DNA of 6,880 bases, taken from contig NZ_CAMLIX010000248.1 of the NCBI RefSeq assembly GCF_946479975.1, positions 1-6,880 of the forward strand, read 5' to 3'. The notes beneath the pieces are model-generated. The model was not told the origin of the DNA. It saw only the letters and a list, made by a program, of their open reading frames with translations, and did no database searches. This document shows, one piece after another, positions 1 to 5,092 of this stretch; within the stretch, counting starts at the first letter, position 1; each line of letters starts with the position of its first letter. Source of the stretch: an uncultured Flavobacterium sp. (lineage in GTDB: Bacteria; Bacteroidota; Bacteroidia; Flavobacteriales; Flavobacteriaceae). The translations under genes and the position numbers were made by a program.

Positions 1-1104
1 TTAGACTCTGCAGAATTTTTTTATAAGAAAGCCATATCATACTCAGAACAATTTGAAGACAATAAAATCAATTCTAAATTAAGCCTTGGAAATATTTATT
101 TGTTTCAGAAAGATTTTAGTAACGCAGAAAAGATTTATTATGATATCTCTTTTTATGCAAAGCAAACCAATAATGATTATCTCTTTCAAATTGCCAACTT
201 TAATTTAGGAGATCTTTATTTTACACTTCAAAAATACGATAGAGCGCTTCTTTGCTTAAAAAAGGTAGATTCTATTAGTACCAAAAACAAAACAATTGAT
301 AACAGTTATTTTAAGTCCAACTATATTCAGGCTAAAATATATAGTATAAAAAATGAGCCCGAGCTGGCCTATAAGCATTCCAAATTATATTTAGATTCAT
401 ATGAAAAGTATGAAGGAAAAATGAGAGAGGAAGCATTAGAAGTAAATTACAAATTAGGTACAGCCAACCTAAGTGAAGAAATGCTTGTGCTTCAGGAAAA
501 GTATAAATATGAAGTTTTTTGGAACAAAGCACTAAAAGTATTTTACGTAATTCTTGTTGTCGGAATTGTATTTTTCTTGATTAAAAATATTCGGGATAAA
601 AATAAGGCTCAAAAGAAAATGAATGCTTTAATAGAAGAGTTTAAAGCCAATCTGGAGAAAAAAGAAATTGAAAAAGCGGCCATTATAGATCCTGTTTTTG
701 AAGTCGCAGAAGAAGAAGAAATACAGCTCAAGAAAGAAAATGCGAATCTGAGTATAGATGAAGCAAAAGAAAATAAAATTGTAGAAAAATTGCTGGCTCT
801 TGAAGAGAAATTAGAATATCTCAACGCAGACTTTACACTTTCATATGTTGCTAAAAAGATAAAAACCAATACCACCTATTTGTCGTATGTAGTTAATAAG
901 AGATTTGGAAAATCTTTTGGGGAATATTCTAACGAACTGAAAATAAATTATGTTATTAATCAAATGATTACGAATCATTTATATAGAAAATATTCTACTC
1001 AGGCTATTGCAGAAAGTGTTGGGTTTAAAAATGCGGTCTCTTTTGCAAAATCATTTCGCAAAAGAACTGGAGTTTCGCCAGCTCAATTTGCGAATAATAT
1101 ATAA
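1..1104 (+). CDS. TPR-repeat, membrane-anchored AraC-family transcriptional regulator (5' end cut by window)
   Basis: The reading frame is open from base 1 without a start, so the N-terminus lies outside; 367 residues are visible. Residues 1 to about 150 are helical TPR-like repeats, with motifs such as LSLGNIYLFQKDFSNAEKIY and NFNLGDLYFTLQKYDRALLC. A single hydrophobic segment follows at about residues 178-196 (VFYVILVVGIVFFLI), then a charged, coiled-coil-like linker rich in Lys and Glu. The last 105 residues or so form an AraC-type double helix-turn-helix: FTLSYVAKKIKTNTTYLSYV is the first unit, and the C-terminal signature AIAESVGFKNAVSFAKSFRK then GVSPAQF is the second. This architecture is common in Flavobacteriia, where a periplasmic or cytoplasmic TPR sensor is joined through one membrane helix to the DNA-binding domain. 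The gene converges on the small-peptide array with a 12-base gap and no visible terminator. Control of the neighbouring peptide genes is possible but not shown by the sequence. Confidence 0.93.
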   Translation, partial: LDSAEFFYKKAISYSEQFEDNKINSKLSLGNIYLFQKDFSNAEKIYYDISFYAKQTNNDYLFQIANFNLGDLYFTLQKYDRALLCLKKVDSISTKNKTIDNSYFKSNYIQAKIYSIKNEPELAYKHSKLYLDSYEKYEGKMREEALEVNYKLGTANLSEEMLVLQEKYKYEVFWNKALKVFYVILVVGIVFFLIKNIRDKNKAQKKMNALIEEFKANLEKKEIEKAAIIDPVFEVAEEEEIQLKKENANLSIDEAKENKIVEKLLALEEKLEYLNADFTLSYVAKKIKTNTTYLSYVVNKRFGKSFGEYSNELKINYVINQMITNHLYRKYSTQAIAESVGFKNAVSFAKSFRKRTGVSPAQFANNI

Positions 1105-1116
1105 GGAGAATTACGA

Positions 1117-1260
1117 TTAATTATTTCCACCACCTGCACTTTTTTTAGGATCAACAGGATCAACTGGTGGCGTTGTATCTTCTCCGCCTTTGATTGTTTG
1201 TTGTTGTTTTCTAGAAATTGTCTCTAATTCGAAATCTTTGAATGTGAATATAGTTTTCAT
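1117..1260 (-). CDS. Double-glycine leader peptide, cysteine-free family, copy 1 (47 aa)
   Basis: This small gene of 47 codons plus TAA belongs to a four-member tandem family. The leader MKTIFTFKDFELETISRKQQ then QTIKGG (26 residues) ends in a GG site of the kind cut by C39 peptidases. The 21-residue core begins EDTTPPVDPVDP and ends KKSAGGGNN. It has no Cys, Ser is present once, and it is rich in Pro, Asp and Gly. It is the most distal copy if the array is transcribed leftwards, and its start lacks the AAAGTCATG context shared by the other three. Its core differs from copies 2 and 3 by a repeated VDP motif in place of EETVDP. Being real is supported by the conservation of length, leader and core across four copies. 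The function is unknown to me; a secreted or modified natural-product precursor is the likeliest reading. Confidence 0.82.
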   Translation of the reverse strand: MKTIFTFKDFELETISRKQQQTIKGGEDTTPPVDPVDPKKSAGGGNN

Positions 1261-1306
1261 AGTTGTAAGTTTTTAAATTATTTAGATTAGCTTCTTTTAA
1301 TTGGAA

Positions 1307-1444
1307 TTAATTATTTCCTCCGCCTGCACTTTTCTTAGGATCGACAGTCTCTTCAGGTGGTGTGTCTGTATCGCCGCCTTTAATTGTTTTTAATTCTTTA
1401 TTAGAAATGGTATCTATTTCGAAATCTTTGAATGTATTTTTCAT
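1307..1444 (-). CDS. Double-glycine leader peptide, cysteine-free family, copy 2 (45 aa)
   Basis: This gene has 45 codons plus TAA. The leader MKNTFKDFEIDTISNKELKT then IKGG (24 residues, the shortest of the four) precedes a 21-residue core that begins DTDTPPEETVDP and ends KKSAGGGNN. At protein level the core differs from copy 3 by one residue (Asp for Asn at core position 3), and most other DNA differences in the core are silent third-position changes, a sign of purifying selection. The start codon is preceded by AAAAAATTAAAGTCATG, a context shared with copies 3 and 4. The gap to the next start is 46 bases and conserved in sequence, so the copies are probably co-transcribed. No cysteine is present, so disulfides and lanthionines are ruled out for this product. 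Confidence 0.83.
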   Translation of the reverse strand: MKNTFKDFEIDTISNKELKTIKGGDTDTPPEETVDPKKSAGGGNN

Positions 1445-1496
1445 GACTTTAATTTTTTAAATTATTTGGATAAGCTTCTTTTAATTTTAATTGGAA

Positions 1497-1637
1497 CTAG
1501 TTATTTCCTCCGCCTGCACTTTTCTTAGGATCAACGGTCTCTTCTGGTGGTGTGTTTGTATCGCCGCCTTTAATAGTTTGTAATTCTTTACTAGAAATGA
1601 TATCTATTTGGAAATCTGAGAATGTTTTAGTTTTCAT
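1497..1637 (-). CDS. Double-glycine leader peptide, cysteine-free family, copy 3 (46 aa)
   Basis: This gene has 46 codons and ends in TAG, unlike the TAA of the other copies. The leader MKTKTFSDFQIDIISSKELQ then TIKGG (25 residues) precedes a 21-residue core beginning DTNTPPEETVDP and ending KKSAGGGNN. The leader has diverged more from copy 2 than the core has, with FSDFQIDIISS against FKDFEIDTISN. This is the reverse of the usual precursor pattern, where leaders are conserved and cores vary, and it suggests the exact core is what is selected. It is separated by 52 bases from copy 2 downstream and 49 bases from copy 4 upstream. Confidence 0.83.
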   Translation of the reverse strand: MKTKTFSDFQIDIISSKELQTIKGGDTNTPPEETVDPKKSAGGGNN

Positions 1638-1686
1638 GACTTTAAATTTTTAAGTTATTAGGATTACTTTTTATTTTTAAATAGAA

Positions 1687-1836
1687 TTAATTGTTTCCTC
1701 CGCCTGGATTTTTTTTAGGATCTACTTCTTCTGTAGGTGGCGGCGTTGTGTCTAGACCTCCTTTGATTGTTTTTAATTCTTGATTAGAAATGGTGTCTAA
1801 TTCGAAATCTGTGAATGTGAATTTTTTAGTTTTCAT
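1687..1836 (-). CDS. Double-glycine leader peptide, cysteine-free family, copy 4 (49 aa)
   Basis: This is the promoter-proximal and most divergent copy, with 49 codons plus TAA. The leader MKTKKFTFTDFELDTISNQE then LKTIKGG has 27 residues. The 22-residue core begins LDTTPPPTEEVDP and ends KKNPGGGNN, with an extra Pro and with NP where the others have SA. The shared frame TPP...VDPKK..GGGNN is intact. It starts with the same AAAGTCATG context as copies 2 and 3. Its upstream side opens onto the 619-base gene-free region, where the promoter for the array should lie. Confidence 0.82.
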   Translation of the reverse strand: MKTKKFTFTDFELDTISNQELKTIKGGLDTTPPPTEEVDPKKNPGGGNN

Positions 1837-2293
1837 GACTTTAATTTTTATGTTTTGATATTAATTTTTATTTTCTAAGTTTTTAAAATCGTATGTATTT
1901 AACACGATAAATCTTTCAAGTATTTCTTAATACAATTATTTTCTGAGCGATAAATACACCGCAAATTTTGGATTACAGTAAACTTTTTTAGTTTTTTTTT
2001 TTGAAAAAAGACAGTAAAAAGTAACTTTATTTGTAAGATTAATAGCTGTTTTTTAAATAGCTTTTTTATGTCTTTTTAAGAGGTGTCCCGATCAGAGGTA
2101 GGGGAAATTTTAGGATATTTTTTCCTGATTTAGACCTAATTTTTTATGATTTTTTTATTCAAAATCATATTGTTTTTATGCCCTATTTTTCATGTTTTGA
2201 GATGTTTAAATTATTGCTATTCCAAAACTAGAGAAAAACTACAGCCGTTAATCGAAAATTAGCTTTCTGAATTTTTTACACAAAAATAATACG

Positions 2294-2320
2294 TATAATA
2301 ATCTGTTTTACAGTATTATA
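2294..2320. promoter_or_regulatory. Inverted repeat TATAATA / TATTATA, possible operator
   Basis: TATAATA (2294-2300) is the reverse complement of TATTATA (2314-2320). Inside it, CTGT (2303-2306) pairs with ACAG (2310-2313) around a TTT loop, leaving a two-base bulge. It lies about 135 bases before the VKOR-fusion start, a plausible operator position. Such AT-only arms arise easily by chance in this composition, so the functional claim is weak. Confidence 0.3.
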
Positions 2321-2336
2321 TGTGTTTAAGTATGCT

Positions 2337-2382
2337 TGGTATAATTTATAAATTGTATGTGGTATAATTAATAAAATGTATA
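2337..2382. repeat. Two tandem 23-base repeats upstream of the VKOR operon
   Basis: Unit 1 (2337-2359) begins TGGTATAATTTATAAA and unit 2 (2360-2382) begins TGGTATAATTAATAAA. They match at 20 of 23 positions by direct comparison. The pair lies 74 bases upstream of the VKOR-fusion ATG. A period of 23 bases is about two helical turns, which would put two copies of a site on the same face of the DNA. Each unit carries TATAATT, so the repeat could contain promoter elements or regulator sites. Confidence 0.5.
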
Positions 2383-2455
2383 TACACATGCGATTTTTAT
2401 CAATAAAAACCCCAATCTTTGCAGTGTAATTATGATTTAAAATCAATCGAAACTG

Positions 2456-4012
2456 ATGTTAAAACTGGTCCAAAAATTTCTACAAATCAACAAGTACTCA
2501 GACATAAAAAATGAGTTCAAGGATCTGTTTTTGTCTCATCCAAATTATCCGAGCTTATTTGCTATTACAGATTCGTTCGATTTGCTTTCTGTTGAGAACG
2601 CAGCGGTAAGAGTTTCGAAAGAACAGATTGTAGATTTACCAGCAAATTTTTTGGCCTATTTTAAAGAAGAATTGACTTTGGTCGAAAAAATTAAAAATGG
2701 GGTTCGAATTTCAACATTGAAAAAAGGAAATCAAAAATTATCTTATGATAACTTTCTTCTAGATTGGAATGGCGTAATTGTCGCAATCGAACCAAACAAT
2801 GTAGTTGCAAGAGAGAACTTTAAAGTAGAGTACAATTGGTTAAAATATTTTCTGCCTTTGGTACTTGTTACAGGACTATCTTTTTTCTACAATGGATTTA
2901 ATTTATTCAGCACTGCTTTTTTAGTGACTTCAATATTAGGTTTAATTGTAAGCATATTTATTGTACAGCAAAAATGGGGTGTTAAAAATACAGTGATTTC
3001 AAAATTTTGTAATTTAAGTTCTAACTCTTCCTGTCATTCTGTAATAAGTTTCAACGATGATATCGCCAATAGATGGTTAAGCTTTTCAGATCTGCCATTG
3101 CTTTTCTTCAGCTCAAGTATAATTGCAATTTTGATACAGCCATTAAGCTCAGCGATATTTGTTGGATTTTTAAGTTTATTGGCAATTCCAGTAGTAGTTT
3201 GTTCTATTTGGATTCAGAAATTTGAAATTCAAAAATGGTGCGTAATGTGTTTAGCAGTATCATTTATAATTTTAGTTCAAAGCATCGCATGGTTTTCATC
3301 AGATCTTTTCACTTTAAGTTTTAGTTTACAAAGCATTTTTCCATATGTGTTTTCTCTATTGCTTTTAATTCCGATTTGGGCAGCAGTGAAAGTGATGATC
3401 AAAAATCTGCTTGAAAATGAAAACTCATTAAAAGAGCTTAAAAAGTTTAAAAGAAATTATTCCCTGCTGAACTTCTTATCTAAAAAAGTAAAATATACAA
3501 AAGGATTTGAAGATTTAAGAGGATTGACTTTTGGAAACAAAAATGCAGCAGTAAAACTATCTATTATACTTAGTCCAAGCTGCGGACATTGCTACAAGAC
3601 ATTTCATGAAGCTTTTGATTTAGTGTTGAAATATCCAGATAAAATATTCTTGAACATTCTTTTTAATATTAATCCAGAAAATAACGATAACCCTTATAAA
3701 GCAGTTGTCGAAAGATTATTAACAATTAATAGAACAAATCCTGGGCAAACTGTTGAAGCAATTTCAGATTGGTACATTAAAAGAATGGCATATAAAAAAT
3801 GGCTTAAAAAATGGCATGTTGATTCTATCAGCATGATGATTAGCCAGGAAATTCAAAAACAATACGATTGGTGTTCAATGAATAACTTTAATTATACACC
3901 AATTAAAATTGTAAATGAGAGATTGTTTCCAAATGAATATGAACTAAACGAATTGAAATATTTCTTGAATGATTTTGTAGATGAAGTTCAAGTTTTAGAA
4001 AGAATAGCATAA
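2456..4012 (+). CDS. C39-like (degenerate) / VKOR / thioredoxin fusion membrane protein
   Basis: Residues 1 to about 120 resemble a C39 peptidase fold that has lost catalysis: the segment HPNYPSLFAITDSFDLL sits where C39 enzymes have their Cys, and DWNGVIVAIEPN where they have the His strand. Hydrophobic segments follow at about 131-148, 152-171, 211-228, 232-252, 262-281 and 293-315. The VKOR domain is identified by a loop Cys pair (C185, C193) and the CxxC C262-V-M-C265. VKOR proteins pass electrons from a thioredoxin-like partner to quinones, giving net disulfide formation outside the cytoplasm. The C-terminal domain (about 345-518) is thioredoxin-like, with C376-G-H-C379 and a Thr-Pro at 481-482 in cis-Pro position. 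Peptide genes with paired cysteines follow directly, 35 bases downstream, so the likely substrates are their cores. Six segments with a periplasmic thioredoxin domain would also put the N-terminal domain outside; the exact topology is uncertain. Confidence 0.9.
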   Translation: MLKLVQKFLQINKYSDIKNEFKDLFLSHPNYPSLFAITDSFDLLSVENAAVRVSKEQIVDLPANFLAYFKEELTLVEKIKNGVRISTLKKGNQKLSYDNFLLDWNGVIVAIEPNNVVARENFKVEYNWLKYFLPLVLVTGLSFFYNGFNLFSTAFLVTSILGLIVSIFIVQQKWGVKNTVISKFCNLSSNSSCHSVISFNDDIANRWLSFSDLPLLFFSSSIIAILIQPLSSAIFVGFLSLLAIPVVVCSIWIQKFEIQKWCVMCLAVSFIILVQSIAWFSSDLFTLSFSLQSIFPYVFSLLLLIPIWAAVKVMIKNLLENENSLKELKKFKRNYSLLNFLSKKVKYTKGFEDLRGLTFGNKNAAVKLSIILSPSCGHCYKTFHEAFDLVLKYPDKIFLNILFNINPENNDNPYKAVVERLLTINRTNPGQTVEAISDWYIKRMAYKKWLKKWHVDSISMMISQEIQKQYDWCSMNNFNYTPIKIVNERLFPNEYELNELKYFLNDFVDEVQVLERIA

Positions 4013-4047
4013 AACTAAAGAAATAGTAACCCCAAAATACCTGCGTT

Positions 4048-4230
4048 ATGTTAAAGAATATATTGAAATTGAAAGGTGCAGTAGAATTAACTGCAAATGA
4101 GCAAAAAACAATAAATGGAGGAAACGCTCCTATTTGTGAGGAAGGATTCAAGGCTAAACGATGTACAGAATTTGGAACGGTTCCGGGATATTGGAGCTGC
4201 GTACCAAATAGTTATGTTGGAAGCTGTTAA
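4048..4230 (+). CDS. Double-glycine leader peptide with four core cysteines (60 aa)
   Basis: The leader MLKNILKLKGAVELTANEQK then TINGG is 25 residues and ends in a typical double-glycine site. It aligns without gaps to the leaders of the next two peptides through ML at the start, the LT/IT..EQK block and the GG/GA end. The 35-residue core has cysteines at 30, 39, 51 and 60, giving Cx8C, x11, Cx8C; the last residue is Cys. The even number of cysteines and the VKOR-thioredoxin gene just upstream suggest two disulfides. The likely product is an exported disulfide-bonded peptide of bacteriocin or signalling type. The core sequence is not one I recognise. Translation is probably coupled loosely to the fusion gene, 35 bases upstream. 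Confidence 0.85.
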   Translation: MLKNILKLKGAVELTANEQKTINGGNAPICEEGFKAKRCTEFGTVPGYWSCVPNSYVGSC

Positions 4231-4243
4231 GACTAAAAACTAA

Positions 4244-4271
4244 AAACCTCAGATTTGAAAATTTGAGGTTT
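4244..4271. terminator. Hairpin after the first cysteine-rich peptide gene
   Basis: AAACCTC (4244-4250) pairs with GAGGTTT (4265-4271), and the stem can extend inwards with AT pairs and one G-U. There is no U run on the plus strand after the stem. On the minus strand the stem is followed by TTTTTAGTTTTTAG, so it looks more like a terminator there. On the plus strand it may act as an attenuator or mRNA-stabilising element. Confidence 0.5.
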
Positions 4272-4295
4272 ACCAAAAAACGTAAATAACCAATT

Positions 4296-4430
4296 ATGTT
4301 AGAAAAGATTTTAAAAAGTAAGGAAACTAAAAAGCTGACAAAAAAAGAGCAAAAGGACATTTTAGGTGCGGAGTATACTGCAGAACTAAATTGTGACAAA
4401 GCTGTTGCTGAAAAATATTATGCTTGCTAA
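4296..4430 (+). CDS. Short leader peptide with GA cleavage site and two core cysteines (44 aa)
   Basis: This ORF of 44 codons plus TAA is easily missed because of its length. The leader MLEKILKSKETKKLTKKEQK then DILGA is again exactly 25 residues and shares ML.KIL, LT.KEQK and the cleavage-site position with its neighbours, but ends GA in place of GG. GA is an accepted variant of the double-glycine site for C39 proteases. The 19-residue core is EYTAELNCDKAVAEKYYAC, with cysteines at 33 and 44, the latter C-terminal, allowing one disulfide over a ten-residue spacing. It lies 65 bases after the previous peptide and 62 before the next, between two hairpins. The leader alignment is the main argument that it is real. 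Confidence 0.8.
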   Translation: MLEKILKSKETKKLTKKEQKDILGAEYTAELNCDKAVAEKYYAC

Positions 4431-4444
4431 TTTTAATTTTTATC

Positions 4445-4476
4445 TAGTAACAGAGACATTATAAGCTCTGTTACTA
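4445..4476. other. Perfect 11-base-pair hairpin between second and third peptide genes
   Basis: TAGTAACAGAG (4445-4455) is the exact reverse complement of CTCTGTTACTA (4466-4476), with a ten-base loop. Neither strand has a T run after the stem, so it is not a classical intrinsic terminator. It sits 16 bases before the next start codon. A role in mRNA processing or stability, or in lowering readthrough to the third peptide, is possible. Confidence 0.6.
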
Positions 4477-4492
4477 TAAAAATTGTATTGAT

Positions 4493-4684
4493 ATGCTGAA
4501 GAAACTTTTAAATCTTAATGATGCTCGTACTATAACTAGAAATGAGCAGAAAGCAATGACAGGAGGAATTCCTAAATGCTGGATTTATGCTTTAGAAGCG
4601 GGATGCATAATAATACCATCAGGCGAAAGTTGTCCAATAAATACAACATCTGGTATTTGTAATACAAGTCGTCTTTGTTGTTGA
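4493..4684 (+). CDS. Double-glycine leader peptide with six core cysteines (63 aa)
   Basis: The leader MLKKLLNLNDARTITRNEQK then AMTGG has 25 residues and ends in GG, aligned position by position with the two upstream peptides. The 38-residue core has cysteines at 29, 38, 47, 56, 62 and 63: three consecutive Cx8C spacings, then x5 and a terminal CC. The core is otherwise small and neutral, with hydrophobic WIYAL and III runs. Six cysteines could give three disulfides, fitting the disulfide machinery on both sides of it. Ser and Thr are also present, so lanthionine chemistry is conceivable, but no synthetase is visible. The stop is followed by a gene-free stretch and a strong terminator at 4914. 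Confidence 0.85.
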   Translation: MLKKLLNLNDARTITRNEQKAMTGGIPKCWIYALEAGCIIIPSGESCPINTTSGICNTSRLCC

Positions 4685-4750
4685 TTTTTAACTTTTTTAA
4701 AAGTAATACGATATAGCCTTATTTAGAATTTAGTCATGTTTTTTTTGAAT

Positions 4751-4870
4751 GTATGGGCGCTCGATCGTGGAACATTGAGCATTTTCTCGGTATTGATGAT
4801 TGATGCTGGGATTCTTAGGAGTTGGCCGCTGTGTTTAATTTTAATTGGTTAGGGTAAAACCGCGGCCATG
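4751..4870. other. GC-richer patch with inverted repeats, possible structured RNA or element remnant
   Basis: By hand count this patch is about 46% GC, clearly above its surroundings. TGGCCGC (4823-4829) and GCGGCCA (4862-4868) are exact reverse complements. GGTT (4847-4850) and AACC (4858-4861) pair inside them, with the AACC arm directly abutting GCGGCCA. A further stem, GCTCGAT (4754-4760) with ATTGAGC (4769-4775), forms with one G-U pair. It could be a small RNA or a structured 3' UTR ending at the 4914 terminator, or a relic of an inserted element. I do not recognise a family. Confidence 0.4.
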
Positions 4871-4913
4871 TCCTAAAGAAATTGTGTTACTGTTAATTTG
4901 TTTATAAATACCC

Positions 4914-4949
4914 AAAACAGAGAAGATTAATGTCTTCTCTGTTTTTTTT
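4914..4949 (+). terminator. Strong intrinsic terminator
   Basis: AAAACAGAGAAGA (4914-4926) pairs perfectly with TCTTCTCTGTTTT (4933-4945) around a six-base loop, and the T run continues to 4949. The 13-base-pair stem plus U tract is the clearest terminator in the window. It closes the VKOR-peptide transcript, separating it from the thioredoxin and PCAT genes. The A run on its left flank could also let it work on the minus strand. Confidence 0.85.
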
Positions 4950-5092
4950 ATAGAATGTTTTTATTTTAATATCTCACAGAAATAAATCTCAGACCTAAAT
5001 ATTTTGTAATATTAATCCTAATTTTTACGATATTGCAGTTTCTATTGTGAATTTAAATGTAATATTTTGTGAAATTATTTAATTGTCAAAAG

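Larger units (their letters stand above)
1117..1850 (-). repeat. Tandem array of four peptide-gene units with conserved spacers
   Basis: Start-to-start distances are 199, 193 and 184 bases. Both genes and spacers are conserved: three starts share AAAGTCATG, and two spacers share a run reading AAGAAGCT, then TATCC or AATCT, then AAATAATTTAAAAA on the minus strand. The array therefore arose by duplication of a gene-plus-spacer unit. Such an array can expand or contract by recombination. The repeats are coding units of about 190 bases, so this is not a CRISPR array. Confidence 0.85.
1837..2455. promoter_or_regulatory. Gene-free divergent intergenic region, probable promoters for both operons
   Basis: These 619 bases lie between the divergent peptide array and the VKOR operon and contain no convincing ORF on either strand. 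Visible structure includes long T tracts, two copies of ACAGTAAA (1975-1982 and 2011-2018), and a 15-base-period repeat starting AATAGCT at 2041 and 2056. There is a GC-richer island at about 2081-2104 (GTGTCCCGATCAGAGGTAGG), and a 23-base tandem repeat and an inverted repeat nearer the VKOR start, listed separately. I found no exact Bacteroidota promoter (TTG then TAnnTTTG at proper spacing). TATGCTTG at 2331 is one base from the -7 consensus but has no matching upstream TTG. Promoter location is therefore inferred from gene orientation, not from a clear motif. Confidence 0.55.
4685..5092. other. Gene-free interval between peptide genes and thioredoxin gene
   Basis: This 408-base stretch holds a GC-richer, potentially structured patch (4751-4870), a strong terminator (4914-4949) and then AT-rich DNA up to the thioredoxin start. 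The terminator implies a fresh promoter in 4950-5092. TATTTTG occurs twice in this part (near 4999 and 5063), close to but not matching the Bacteroidota -7 element TAnnTTTG. I see no convincing gene in it. Confidence 0.6.

Noticed and set aside
332..532. 66-codon ORF on the minus strand
   Set aside because: It lies fully antisense inside the regulator gene and shows no domain or leader features.
609..875. 88-codon ORF on the minus strand
   Set aside because: It is antisense to the Lys/Glu-rich linker of the regulator; its Ser/Phe-rich product is what reversed AAA/GAA codons give.
1117..1836. Array of regular repeats as a CRISPR
   Set aside because: Units of about 190 bases are intact coding genes with conserved spacers, not short direct repeats with unique spacers.
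2110..2139. TTAGG / CCTAA inverted repeat in the intergenic region
   Set aside because: The five-base arms, 20 bases apart in T-rich DNA, are too weak to call an operator or terminator.
3903..4151. 82-codon ORF on the minus strand
   Set aside because: It overlaps the 3' end of the VKOR fusion and the first peptide gene, both well supported on the plus strand.
4154..4399. 81-codon ORF on the minus strand
   Set aside because: It spans two supported plus-strand peptide genes and the hairpin between them, and it has no recognisable motif.
4736..4852. 38-codon plus-strand ORF with a hydrophobic product, beginning MFFLNVWALDRG
   Set aside because: It has no leader resemblance, no visible ribosome site and crosses the inverted-repeat patch; a chance ORF is likelier, although a very small membrane peptide cannot be excluded.
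5069..5092. Upstream GTG start for the thioredoxin gene
   Set aside because: It would add eight residues, including a Cys, ahead of a well-formed signal peptide that begins at the ATG at 5093.
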